From positions 1 to 27,767 of the forward strand of contig CAZDUZ010000008.1 of NCBI GenBank assembly GCA_964508755.1: a DNA stretch of 27,767 nucleotides. Reading direction: 5' to 3'. How positions within the stretch are numbered: the stretch's first letter is position 1; every line of letters begins with the position of its first letter. Below, piece by piece: positions 1-8,155 of the stretch. A program made the translations under genes and the position numbers. A model generated the notes under the pieces. The model was given only the letters and a program-made list of their open reading frames with translations, was not told the origin of the DNA and ran no database searches. The DNA is from CAZDUZ01 sp964508755 (lineage in GTDB: Bacteria > Patescibacteriota > Dojkabacteria > SC72 > JAFGCJ01).

Positions 1-368
1 CTTGGAACATCCGGTATCATGAAATAGATTCTGTTATTAGTCCACTCAACAATATTTTCCGAAGGAACATTGGTATCGCCGAAAAAAATTACCGCATCTT
101 CAGCATTTACCCCAAAATTTTCTCCGTATAACGCAACCGCATCCCCCACTTTCCCGATGAATGGCCATACCAATGTAACTTTAGGAGGTCCATTTATTTC
201 TGTAGTACCTCCAGGTATTTGGCTTCCAACCGAATCATTAATTAATGAAATTGGCATATCAAATGTCGCCTCGGATCTTGTCTGTGTTCCCTTTTGAACA
301 AGATAGACCGTAAGGGGGATTGTAGCAGCTAGCGCAATAAACAATGCAATTGTTAGAAATTTTTTCAT
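1..368 (-). CDS. Exported IPT/TIG-domain protein (partial, C-terminus off the left edge)
   Basis: The minus strand is open from an ATG at 368-366 to the window edge (122 codons). The product starts with Lys-Lys and a hydrophobic stretch (about residues 3-23, FLTIALFIALAATIPLTVYL), which fits a signal peptide or N-terminal anchor. From about residue 58 it reads VTLVWPFIGKVGDAVALYGE, then NFG, then a VIFFGD segment. That is the pattern of an IPT/TIG immunoglobulin-like fold (P..G..G..V.I.G.NFG...V.FG). Such domains occur in secreted or surface proteins and mediate binding. The next minus-strand gene upstream, a membrane protease, ends 12 bases before this start, so the two are probably co-transcribed. 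The rest of the protein is outside the window, so its full role is unknown. Confidence 0.75.
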   Translation of the reverse strand, partial: MKKFLTIALFIALAATIPLTVYLVQKGTQTRSEATFDMPISLINDSVGSQIPGGTTEINGPPKVTLVWPFIGKVGDAVALYGENFGVNAEDAVIFFGDTNVPSENIVEWTNNRIYFMIPDVP

Positions 369-380
369 AAATCTTGTCTA

Positions 381-1211
381 TTACTTAACTATTTCAATTC
401 TACGAGATCGAGCATTAAAAATAACAGAATATTGCTCGAAAAAACCTGATCTGCCTAGAATTGGCTTTGTTCCCTCCGACTCGGTAAAGACAACAGGAAT
501 TGATACTTCGTCACCACCCACCATGATTTTGATATTTGATTGATATCCAAAGGATGTAGTTCCCCCGAATCCGCCAAACACAATACGCGGAAGCTTTGCT
601 AAAGAAAGCCCCAATTCAGCAGCTCTTTCTCGCGGGAGAGAGGAAACTACAGCTCCCGAATCAAGTAGAAATTCTTCAGATTTAAAGCCGTCTTCTGGAA
701 AGTAGATTGGAACAGATACTAGGGGTTCAAACACCTCGCCGTATGACTGCCAATAAGTGTCGGTGTACTTAGTATTTACAACAACCGTTTTATCCAAAGG
801 AAGACTTGATTGAAAGAACTTATCGTAAAGACCAATCGAAAGTATTGATGTAGCAACCATTAACAAGGCAAGGAGTAATACTTTCACGGAAGTCCTCCCT
901 GTTAACGGTTTTTCTTGTGAGCTGACGGTATACATACCTCCCGTTGGAGTAATAACCCCGATAGGACGTAAATTAATTCCTTTTCGTTTTATAAACCCGC
1001 TACCCGATTTGCCACTTTTCGAAAAGCGAGGATATTTGGGAAAGGGATGTGGAACTGAAGCCGGAATCGCAGTGGTATTAGAATTATCAGTTGGTACAGC
1101 CTGCTCCTCAACTGGCAATGGAGTTGATTCAGTATCATATTCATCGCTCGAGCGATTTGTAGCCTGTTCTCTATCATGCACGGTTTCTGTAAGAGACTGA
1201 AGTTTTGCCAA
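381..1211 (-). CDS. Membrane-anchored retropepsin-like aspartic protease
   Basis: From the in-frame TTG at 1211 the protein has 276 residues. Residues 1-105 are polar and low in complexity. Residues about 109-128 form one hydrophobic membrane span (VLLLALLMVATSILSIGL). The outer domain (about 160-276) carries FLLDSGAVVSSLP, the catalytic Asp-Ser/Thr-Gly loop of retropepsins (Asp184), followed by a flap-like FGGFGG and the ILGRSGFF strand near the end. These are hallmarks of single-domain retropepsin-like proteases, which act as dimers. The true N-terminus is uncertain. The same frame stays open for 70 more codons (to 1421) with the same Gln/Ser/Pro-rich composition but no ATG or GTG, while an ATG at 1443 sits in another frame. 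A frameshift, a sequencing error or a rare start codon is possible. The gene lies just downstream of trmD on the same strand. Confidence 0.75.
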   Translation of the reverse strand: MAKLQSLTETVHDREQATNRSSDEYDTESTPLPVEEQAVPTDNSNTTAIPASVPHPFPKYPRFSKSGKSGSGFIKRKGINLRPIGVITPTGGMYTVSSQEKPLTGRTSVKVLLLALLMVATSILSIGLYDKFFQSSLPLDKTVVVNTKYTDTYWQSYGEVFEPLVSVPIYFPEDGFKSEEFLLDSGAVVSSLPRERAAELGLSLAKLPRIVFGGFGGTTSFGYQSNIKIMVGGDEVSIPVVFTESEGTKPILGRSGFFEQYSVIFNARSRRIEIVK

Positions 1212-1431
1212 CTGGTCTCGAATTTCTCTTTTGTTTGAAAATTCGTCTGAATGATAAGTAACAATAGGTTCTTGGGATTCTTTTGCAAGAGGAGACCATT
1301 GTTGTCGAGCTGGTACGGTAGATTGCTGGGGAGATGGTGAGCCATTGTTCGCTGTCGATTGCGACGGTTTGTCGTGCTTTTGCTGTGAGATGGCAGATTG
1401 GATAGTAAGGAACGTTCCAAATTATGACCTG

Positions 1432-1449
1432 TCTAGAATTCATTCTAGA
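1432..1449. repeat. 8-bp inverted repeat before the protease gene
   Basis: TCTAGAAT and ATTCTAGA flank a 2-base spacer. The palindrome sits between trmD and the protease gene and contains the out-of-frame ATG at 1443-1441. It could be an operator or a short hairpin. No T-run follows, so it does not look like a terminator. Confidence 0.35.
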
Positions 1450-1482
1450 AGAAATTCCAGACTGGTGCAAGCTACCGCAAAA

Positions 1483-2124
1483 CTAAGGTTTCTTCTGTAC
1501 TTGTTCTAATCGCCACTTCTTGATTTTATCGTGGTTCCCACTTTTCAAGACCTCGGGAATAGACCATCCCTTAAAAACTTCCGGCCGTGTATATTGAGGA
1601 TACTCGCTTTCAATACCCTCCTCAAAGCTTTCTTCCTCTAATGATGATGGATTTCCTAAAACGCCAGGAAGTTGCCTGACAACACTATCGGTAATGACAA
1701 GAGCAGGCAATTCTCCTCCGGAGAGCACATACGGACCAATAGACACTTCCTCATCAACAAGTTGTTCACGTACTCGATAATCTACTCCTTCATAATGGCC
1801 GCAGATAATTATTAGATGGTTCTTTTGAGAAAAGTTTTTTACAACGGATGTCTTGAGTGGGATTCCGCGAGGACCAGTAAGAATAACAAAGGAATCATTC
1901 GTTTTAAGCTCTTGAATAGCTTTATACATAGGTTCAATTTTCATAACCATTCCAGGACCGCCACCAAACGGCCTATCATCGACAGTATGATGTCGGTCAT
2001 TCGTCCAATTCCTTAAATCGTGTACTTCAAAAGTATGACCTTTTTCTCGAGCAATACGAAAAATACCCTCTTTTAGGAATGTCTCGACAGGGTTTGGAAA
2101 GATTGTAATTATATCAACCTTCAT
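1483..2124 (-). CDS. trmD: tRNA (guanine-N1)-methyltransferase TrmD
   Basis: TrmD uses S-adenosylmethionine to methylate G37 of tRNAs, which keeps the reading frame during translation. The 213-residue product starts MKVDIITIFP and carries the SPOUT-family TrmD signatures in order: DDRPFGGGPGMVMK, a VILTGPRG segment, GHYEGVDYRV, IGPYVLSGGE (the trefoil-knot SAM site), the ITDSVVRQLPGVLG segment with the conserved Asp, and EYPQYTRP. It ends just after the conserved KKWRLEQ motif, so it lacks the roughly 25-30-residue tail (the RPDLL region) found in many longer TrmDs. The usual neighbours rimM, rpsP and rplS are absent here. It is transcribed away from the membrane-protein gene at 2223. Confidence 0.95.
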   Translation of the reverse strand: MKVDIITIFPNPVETFLKEGIFRIAREKGHTFEVHDLRNWTNDRHHTVDDRPFGGGPGMVMKIEPMYKAIQELKTNDSFVILTGPRGIPLKTSVVKNFSQKNHLIIICGHYEGVDYRVREQLVDEEVSIGPYVLSGGELPALVITDSVVRQLPGVLGNPSSLEEESFEEGIESEYPQYTRPEVFKGWSIPEVLKSGNHDKIKKWRLEQVQKKP

Positions 2125-2144
2125 AGCTAAATTTTCTCATATAT

Positions 2145-2154
2145 ATAGCGCTAT
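2145..2154. promoter_or_regulatory. Palindrome in the trmD divergent intergenic region
   Basis: ATAGCGCTAT is a perfect 10-bp palindrome 20 bases upstream of the trmD start and near the promoter of the divergent gene. It may be a protein-binding site, but a palindrome this short could arise by chance. Confidence 0.2.
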
Positions 2155-2175
2155 TAAAAGCCCCACTGCACGTCA

Positions 2176-2204
2176 TTGTCCCATAACATGCTACAATATA
2201 TACT
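2176..2204 (+). promoter_or_regulatory. Sigma-70-type promoter for the 2223 gene
   Basis: A -35-like TTGTCC (2176-2181) and a -10-like TATACT (2199-2204) are separated by 17 bases. Transcription would start about 12 bases before the ATG at 2223, giving a very short leader without a Shine-Dalgarno site. Confidence 0.5.
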
Positions 2205-2222
2205 ACTGCCTCTGAATTTATT

Positions 2223-3851
2223 ATGACGACCAACCTGTACCCACAGCCAGATGAGCCTGAAAATACGACCAATTCGGACTCTGTTGTAGAAAAGGCTCCT
2301 CATCAAGAGGTGTCTATTCAGTCTACAGAGCCTACCAAACCAAACGAACAGAACAATGAAGGCTCCGCACCCATAAATAATACACCTCCCGAATTTGAAC
2401 CTCGATTAAAAGATAACACCCCAGAACCAGTCCCCATTCCCCCATTTGATGAACTATTACCGCAAGCTACTTATAACGACAACCCAGAAATAGCTTCACC
2501 TTTACCAGAAGTATCAGATTTACATGGAAGTGAACTCGATTCCAGCGAAATCAAGCCTGCAGAGCCAGATAATGATATTGGCATTATTGATGGTCCAATT
2601 GCAAAGATTTCAGAAGAAACAGCTAATGCAAGCTTAAATGACACCGTTGTCCCCACTCCACCAATTCAAGAAGAAGCCATACAAGAACATAAGGATTCAA
2701 CCGAAACAAGTAATCCGGAACAAAACGAGGATCCAGGCTCTGTCACTCCATCCGTATCTGGACTGCAATCCTTCTGGCCTCGTCATAAAACAACGTTATG
2801 GCTTTTTCTTCCGATTCTGTTAGTGATACTCATGGGTTTTATTCTGAGCGCAATGTACCCGACAATAATTGCGTTAATTACTCGTGCTTTACTTGCACTT
2901 GTATTCGTAGTAATCGCAATTTTCATCATTTTGGGAGTATTGGTTGTGATCGGACTACGCGATCAAGCGAAGGGATTGCTATCGCTTCTTTTCGAGGGCG
3001 GTTTACAGTACATTAACTTAGCACAGTCGTTAAGCGAGATTTGGAGTACTATAGTAAGGATTGTCCAAGAGTTTATTCTCCTCATCGCACCATTTCTAGC
3101 CATCTTCTTAGCAATACTTTTCTACTATATAGTCATGTTTCTGTTTCGAGCAGTCGGTGCAGAAACAGATATCACTCTATTTACCATTATTCTTACGATC
3201 GTTCTCGCTTCAATTACCGCAATACTAGGTCAAATATCGTTTGACGGAACGGGAAAAAGCACCTTCCAGTCACAACTTTCTCGAAGATTCAGCAGAGTTT
3301 TTGTGGATAGTATTGAAGTCGTAGTTCTTGTCATATTTCTCACGATAGATATTGAAAATTTCATAATACTTCCACAGTCGTTCCACGTCCCATTGGAAGC
3401 CTCTGCTTTTGGAATTGATTTCATGCAGAGAGGTTTCACCGGTGAAGGTTTAGGTTTGACCGTTCAAATCGCAGGGGCGGCAATATTTGTTGAAATTGTA
3501 AGAAAAGCGTATCGCATGATTTATTCAACATACAAATCATTTAAAGAACAAAGAATGGAGATGGAAGCTCAGGGTAAGCATTTTAAGAATCAAAGGGAAG
3601 CGTTTGATCTTCTGAGAAGTGCCGCTCACAGCGCATATCGGACGAATCTGGACGACCTGCTGAAATTCCTTGGATTTACTACTATTCTCGTATTTGCGTT
3701 TTTCTTCTTCCCTCGTTTGAAACTTCTTTCTCTTTTGTTTTTCAACCTTACTATGCTTGGTTGGGATATCGCAGTTCCAAGTAGGATTACTAAAAAAGCA
3801 CGTAATGAAGATCTCCTCTCACGGCTCATCGCAAAGGTTCTCAAACTTTAA
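2223..3851 (+). CDS. Large multi-pass membrane protein with disordered acidic/Pro-rich N-terminus
   Basis: No family was recognised. The 542-residue product has about 190 N-terminal residues rich in Glu, Pro, Ser, Asn and Asp that should be disordered. A hydrophobic region follows with several membrane spans: about 190-215 (LFLPILLVILMGFILSAMY), 215-247, 282-310, 318-340 and 362-385, then weaker spans near 410-430 and 485-525. A charged amphipathic stretch (KSFKEQRMEMEAQGKHFKNQ, about 438-457) lies between the last spans. The architecture suggests a membrane scaffold or transport protein with a long cytoplasmic tail. No catalytic motif was seen. The 3' end converges with the next gene, leaving only 10 bases between them. 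Confidence 0.85.
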   Translation: MTTNLYPQPDEPENTTNSDSVVEKAPHQEVSIQSTEPTKPNEQNNEGSAPINNTPPEFEPRLKDNTPEPVPIPPFDELLPQATYNDNPEIASPLPEVSDLHGSELDSSEIKPAEPDNDIGIIDGPIAKISEETANASLNDTVVPTPPIQEEAIQEHKDSTETSNPEQNEDPGSVTPSVSGLQSFWPRHKTTLWLFLPILLVILMGFILSAMYPTIIALITRALLALVFVVIAIFIILGVLVVIGLRDQAKGLLSLLFEGGLQYINLAQSLSEIWSTIVRIVQEFILLIAPFLAIFLAILFYYIVMFLFRAVGAETDITLFTIILTIVLASITAILGQISFDGTGKSTFQSQLSRRFSRVFVDSIEVVVLVIFLTIDIENFIILPQSFHVPLEASAFGIDFMQRGFTGEGLGLTVQIAGAAIFVEIVRKAYRMIYSTYKSFKEQRMEMEAQGKHFKNQREAFDLLRSAAHSAYRTNLDDLLKFLGFTTILVFAFFFFPRLKLLSLLFFNLTMLGWDIAVPSRITKKARNEDLLSRLIAKVLKL

Positions 3852-3861
3852 AGAAATTGAC

Positions 3862-4506
3862 CTATTTTAGAGGTTTCAGGGGATACAAACGATAGGTACT
3901 TTCTAGTAAATTTCGTTCAGTTCCAAACTCAAACACCTCAGAAATCTTAGTCTGCGGGCTATTGATTTCAAATGCTGAATCCTGAGATAACCGGTAAGAA
4001 ATGGTGCAAACTGGTAGTTCTCCAGACCACAATTCCTCGGATTCACCTCTTAATCGCTCTCCAATAATTCGAACACTTGACTGAGAAATTTCAATTGACG
4101 AACAAGCTACCGCTTCTGAGCAGGAAATATCAGATACTTCAAGATTCCCTCTTATAAAAAAGGTAAGATCAAAGGATGATACTTGTACAAGCGATTGCGC
4201 CCTAAGCACGACATCAGCTTGATTATCAGATTGTTCGGTTACCATGACTTTTACAGGATTTTCTACAGATTTAAGGTTCTGCATGACCGGTACACTTCCG
4301 GATAATCGGTTATCAGCAACACCTGCAACTTCTGCTTCACCAACAGTGTTTTCTGCAAACACCGTATGATCTTCTCCGGGAAATGCACGATCCGGATATA
4401 CCATCTGACGTATCGTAACTGCAGACGAAAAGACAGAGGCAACAATAACTAACAGAGAGAAAGCAGAAACGCTAACTTTAGATGTCGGAGAAAGTGACTG
4501 TAACAT
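3862..4506 (-). CDS. Exported protein with a cohesin-like domain (predicted)
   Basis: The 214-residue product has an N-terminal hydrophobic span (about residues 13-33) and then an outer region without further spans. From about residue 110 the pattern SFDLTFFIRGNLEVSDISC ... VRIIGE ... GELPVCTISYRL resembles the beta-sandwich of cohesin domains (a D-L-x-hydrophobic strand, an L-E-V strand, then a late 'c.I.f.l' strand). Cohesin-like domains bind dockerins or surface partners. The assignment rests on residue pattern alone. The three Cys residues at about 129-175 could form a disulfide. The gene lies 96 bases downstream of the polysaccharide deacetylase gene on the same strand, so both may serve the cell envelope. 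Confidence 0.6.
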   Translation of the reverse strand: MLQSLSPTSKVSVSAFSLLVIVASVFSSAVTIRQMVYPDRAFPGEDHTVFAENTVGEAEVAGVADNRLSGSVPVMQNLKSVENPVKVMVTEQSDNQADVVLRAQSLVQVSSFDLTFFIRGNLEVSDISCSEAVACSSIEISQSSVRIIGERLRGESEELWSGELPVCTISYRLSQDSAFEINSPQTKISEVFEFGTERNLLESTYRLYPLKPLK

Positions 4507-4602
4507 GAAGATAGTTGATTAATTCACCTGTACTACTATAAACCATATCACCGTAGAGTTCCAGAGGAATTCTGAAATATTGCTTATCGAGCATTTAACA
4601 CA

Positions 4603-7068
4603 TCATTGATAATAACTTGCAGGTATTTCCCAAATACCTGACATAATTTTCATGAAATTATCCATATCATCGTACACGTGAATACGCGAGAGAACAAAAC
4701 GATTTGTATATACATGATCAATTGCTTTACCACATGAAAAACCCAAGAGGTATCCACTGCTGGCAGCAATTTGAATACCCCGGGAATCAACTACACAACC
4801 GGGATAACACAAAGAAATTATCCTTTTCCCCGTTGCACCTTCAAGAGAAGCTTTACTTCCGACAATCTCTTGATAAAGCAACTCATCGTCTATCTTGGTA
4901 AGATCTTTGTGCGTCTTACTATGTGAATCTATTATCATACCAGCATCAGCCATCTCCTTCATTTGTAGGGCTGTAATTCCTGATCGATGACTAACAACGT
5001 AAAATACCCCTACAAATCCATATTTCTTAAGCAGTGGAAATGCATTGGTATAGTGATTGCTCACGCTATCATCAAAGGTAAGCATTACCGTTTTTTGAGG
5101 TGGATTTTGGCCGGATGCAAGTAATTCGTAAAATTGCTCTGGAGTAACAGTCCGATAATTCTTTGCTGCTAAGTAAGCAAGTTGTTGCTCAAACACTTCT
5201 GGAGCGATATACAGCCTGCGTGTTAAAGATGATGTCGGTGAAGGTGTTATCTGATGATACATCAGTACAGGTATCCGCACTGTTCCGCGGCCCTGTGCAG
5301 TAACAGTACGATCATACGCTTCATCAAAATTGTTATCGATTACCTCGACAGACAACCAATTCTCAATTGCAGTTTGATCTTCTTCTTTAAAAATTTCACG
5401 TTGAGACTCATCAATTAGTTCAAACCCGAAATAAGGGCCCGCACTTAATATATATGTTCCATCCCCATTGCTCCTGGCAACCCATAACACTCTATTGGTA
5501 ACAGGAGTAGTTATTGGCAGTGATGAATACGAAGTATCAGTTATTAACTCGTTTACTATTTCTACCATTTTACCCCTCTCCTCTTGTGACATTTCCTCAT
5601 TAGTTAATAATTTCCTTGAGAAAATTACTAGCTGTGAAAGATAGATTGACAGATTTTCGAGATGTTGTGTTGATTCTGCATCAAGTAGATTTGTTTCGGA
5701 CATAATTTTCCCAAAAACATCATTTTGTATCTTCACTCGGTTGTATAATTCCCCCTGTGGTTCAAGGGTTACGTCGTAGCTTGAAGGTAACTCTAAATCA
5801 TCTGAAGTGAATTCATTTTCAGTTTCTCTTGATAATTCTGATTGTGGTTTAGACAGTAGTGTCCACAAGGCTGTCGACGAACTTTTCTTTTCCCAGTCAG
5901 GGGACTTTTTATAATCAAATCCTCCACTTCCTGACGCTTCAACTATCGACTGCATCGACCACCATTTTATTGAGTTATTCGTTTCAAATTCCGGAGGATC
6001 CATTGATAACGACAGACAGGGTTCCATATCATTTCCAGATAATTCACACGCTTTTCGAATTCGAAGCTGAGAGGCTTGTACGAGAATCTCATCATCCGTA
6101 TTCGTTTCTTGGTTTATCTCAGCGTGACTATTCGTTTCTAACTCATTTTGAATGCAATCAATGAAGGAATGCTCAAGTAACGCTGTGTCACTCTTACCAA
6201 ACCCATCACAAGTCTTAATTGCTTCATCCACGTCGTACCACAGAGCATAATTGCAACCTATCTCAAAAAAACTATCAAACAACGCAAGCTGTTGAAATGT
6301 TTGTAAGCGCTCATCCTTTAGTATGCTTGCAGTTACTATAAGCGTAGAAGTGCTTAAAGAGGATTCACGATTGAAAATAAAAGGCTCCGTTCTACAGTGT
6401 TCTGATGTATCTAATGGTTGAGTATTATTCTCTTGATTATTGTTTCGAGTCGCAGTTTCCATCTCACGAAATGCCTTTCTATACGCTTCGTGTAACGTGG
6501 GATTGAGCGTTAAAGAACGCTTTTCAAGCTCCTTCCCTACCTCCTGCCAAAAATCAGAAGCAGACCTGTCAAAGTTTTCTTGTGCATTGGAAAGAGCCGA
6601 CTGGTGAACACTTTCAATCCAAACAAGTACCGCGTCAGAAGTGATAGAAAGAGGAATGTTAAACTGAGCAAGTTCTTGGTAAAGATCACTGATTGATGTC
6701 TCATATTCTCTTGGGGATACAACGAATCCATCTCTCAAAATCAAAATCATCTGATGCCGTGAAAACCCGATACCAGAAAACGACACAGCCTCATTATAGT
6801 TTTCTGGAAGACGAGACAAGGGAAGAGAGTAGCCACCCTCCGCATTATCAATAACTTCAGGGACATAACGTATAGAATCAAAAAATGACATCGGTGTTTT
6901 AATAGGTTCGGAAGAGTATCTCCTTGTACTCTTTTCTATGTATTGAAAAAGAAACAGTCCACATACAAATGCAATAAGGGGAGTAATCAACAGAACAAAA
7001 AATGGAATACGGATGGATATCGGTGAAAGTTTTCTGAAAAAAAGAACACTTTTCCTTAAGAATTTCAT
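4603..7068 (-). CDS. Membrane-anchored polysaccharide deacetylase (NodB/CE4) with a large novel N-terminal region
   Basis: The C-terminal 210 or so residues are a NodB-type deacetylase domain, which removes acetyl groups from cell-wall or capsule polysaccharides. VLMYHQI leads into the domain. VMLTFDDS carries the catalytic and metal-binding Asp pair, although Gly of the usual TFDDG is Ser here. HSKTH is the metal-binding H(S/T)xxH motif. The third motif, usually YPYG, reads YPGC. One membrane span lies at the N-terminus (IPFFVLLITPLIAFVCGLFL). The roughly 550 residues between the span and the enzyme are Glu/Ser/Thr-rich and not recognised; they may be helical and substrate- or partner-binding. 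I chose the ATG at 7068; an in-frame GTG at 7089 would add 7 residues. The 3862 gene follows on the same strand. Confidence 0.85.
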   Translation of the reverse strand: MKFLRKSVLFFRKLSPISIRIPFFVLLITPLIAFVCGLFLFQYIEKSTRRYSSEPIKTPMSFFDSIRYVPEVIDNAEGGYSLPLSRLPENYNEAVSFSGIGFSRHQMILILRDGFVVSPREYETSISDLYQELAQFNIPLSITSDAVLVWIESVHQSALSNAQENFDRSASDFWQEVGKELEKRSLTLNPTLHEAYRKAFREMETATRNNNQENNTQPLDTSEHCRTEPFIFNRESSLSTSTLIVTASILKDERLQTFQQLALFDSFFEIGCNYALWYDVDEAIKTCDGFGKSDTALLEHSFIDCIQNELETNSHAEINQETNTDDEILVQASQLRIRKACELSGNDMEPCLSLSMDPPEFETNNSIKWWSMQSIVEASGSGGFDYKKSPDWEKKSSSTALWTLLSKPQSELSRETENEFTSDDLELPSSYDVTLEPQGELYNRVKIQNDVFGKIMSETNLLDAESTQHLENLSIYLSQLVIFSRKLLTNEEMSQEERGKMVEIVNELITDTSYSSLPITTPVTNRVLWVARSNGDGTYILSAGPYFGFELIDESQREIFKEEDQTAIENWLSVEVIDNNFDEAYDRTVTAQGRGTVRIPVLMYHQITPSPTSSLTRRLYIAPEVFEQQLAYLAAKNYRTVTPEQFYELLASGQNPPQKTVMLTFDDSVSNHYTNAFPLLKKYGFVGVFYVVSHRSGITALQMKEMADAGMIIDSHSKTHKDLTKIDDELLYQEIVGSKASLEGATGKRIISLCYPGCVVDSRGIQIAASSGYLLGFSCGKAIDHVYTNRFVLSRIHVYDDMDNFMKIMSGIWEIPASYYQ

Positions 7069-7163
7069 CAATTTCGTATAATAAGACACGATCCACCTTA
7101 ATTACAGATCATTACCTCTATCCTACACCTCTCTCAGCAATGGAACAACAAGCCTCATCCGCA

Positions 7164-7607
7164 CTACCACGCAATTCTCATTTCCCTTAATAAATATTTC
7201 ATACAAAAAGGATGGTCTGAGACAAGCTTTTCACACAATACCTCTTTCAGAGGCACCCACTTGAAAGATGTGTGTTCATTATTAAGTTGAACGTCAGGTT
7301 TTATATCAAAAGAGGTCGTAAAAAGCTCGTACACAAATTCACGTCCGAGTGTGTTTACATAGAATGTCCTGAAATGTACAAGTTTCCTCGAGGGAACAGC
7401 TATTCCCGTTTCCTCTTTAATCTCTCGAATCATGGCAGAAGAAATTTTTTCCCCTTCTTGTGCTTTCCCACCCGGCATACCCCACTTATTTCCCTGCACC
7501 CCGTATGGACTTCTATGAAGAAGCAACGTCATATCGTTCCATAAAAACACACAACTTACCACGGTAAAGTTTGGATTAAAATCTTTTGGTCGATCAAGAT
7601 GAACCAT
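7164..7607 (-). CDS. Nudix hydrolase
   Basis: The 147-residue product has a complete Nudix box, G-x5-E-x7-R-E-hydrophobic-x-E-E-x-G-hydrophobic, seen as GKAQEGE ... REIKEETGI. The family hydrolyses nucleoside diphosphates linked to other groups, for example oxidised dNTPs. The box follows a GMPGGK segment and the rest fits the family's beta-alpha-beta fold. The length is typical of a single-domain enzyme. The substrate cannot be told. It is divergent from the cupin gene across 120 bases and lies 74 bases upstream of the GTG start of the deacetylase gene on the same strand. Confidence 0.9.
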   Translation of the reverse strand: MVHLDRPKDFNPNFTVVSCVFLWNDMTLLLHRSPYGVQGNKWGMPGGKAQEGEKISSAMIREIKEETGIAVPSRKLVHFRTFYVNTLGREFVYELFTTSFDIKPDVQLNNEHTSFKWVPLKEVLCEKLVSDHPFCMKYLLREMRIAW

Positions 7608-7727
7608 GAATGGAAGTGTATCACAAAAGATTTACTTCAATAGGAATATTGATGACACCTTGCCTCTACAGACGTCGTACAGTAGTATTCAATAGTCTAC
7701 TAACTAAATTAATTAGTGATTGCTAGT

Positions 7728-8126
7728 ATGGACAATAGAAGTACTGTCGGTTATGTCGGTCCCATCGAGGATCTCACTGAGGACGGTCAGGATTTTCGAC
7801 GAGTAATTTATACCGGATCGCACCTTCAGCTTGTCGTTATGTCGCTTAAGCCAGGAGAAGATATCGGCAAAGAAGTGCATGATACGGTTGACCAATTCTT
7901 CCGAGTAGAAGATGGTAAAGGAAAAGTCGTGATGAATGGAGAGGAAACTCCTTTCGAAGACGGGGATGCAATCGTTGTCCCTGCCGGAGTTGAGCATAAT
8001 GTCATTAACACAGGTGATGAAGATCTTAAGCTTTATACCATTTATGCTCCAGCCAATCACCCTGCCGGAACGGTCCATCATACCCGCGAAGAAGCAATAG
8101 AGGCTGAAGAGCATGAGCATCACTAA
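7728..8126 (+). CDS. Small cupin-domain protein
   Basis: The 132-residue product is a single cupin beta-barrel. Cupin motif 1 is seen as GEDIGKEVHDTVDQFFRVEDGKG and motif 2 as GDAIVVPAGVEHNVIN (the G-x5-P-x-G-x2-H-x3-N form). Motif 1 keeps one His but has Asp and Gln where the second His and another ligand often lie, so metal binding may be altered. The C-terminus is Glu/His-rich (EAEEHEHH) and might bind metal. The first reasonable start is the ATG at 7728. Cupins range from enzymes to binding proteins and the substrate here is unknown. The JAMM-like gene starts 29 bases after this stop, so the two are probably co-transcribed. Confidence 0.88.
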   Translation: MDNRSTVGYVGPIEDLTEDGQDFRRVIYTGSHLQLVVMSLKPGEDIGKEVHDTVDQFFRVEDGKGKVVMNGEETPFEDGDAIVVPAGVEHNVINTGDEDLKLYTIYAPANHPAGTVHHTREEAIEAEEHEHH

Positions 8127-8155
8127 GGTTCAATTCTCGATACAGAGATCTTAGT

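Noticed and set aside
70..297. Open frame of 75 codons on the plus strand
   Set aside because: It lies opposite the IPT/TIG-domain gene, whose minus-strand frame has a signal peptide and a recognisable domain.
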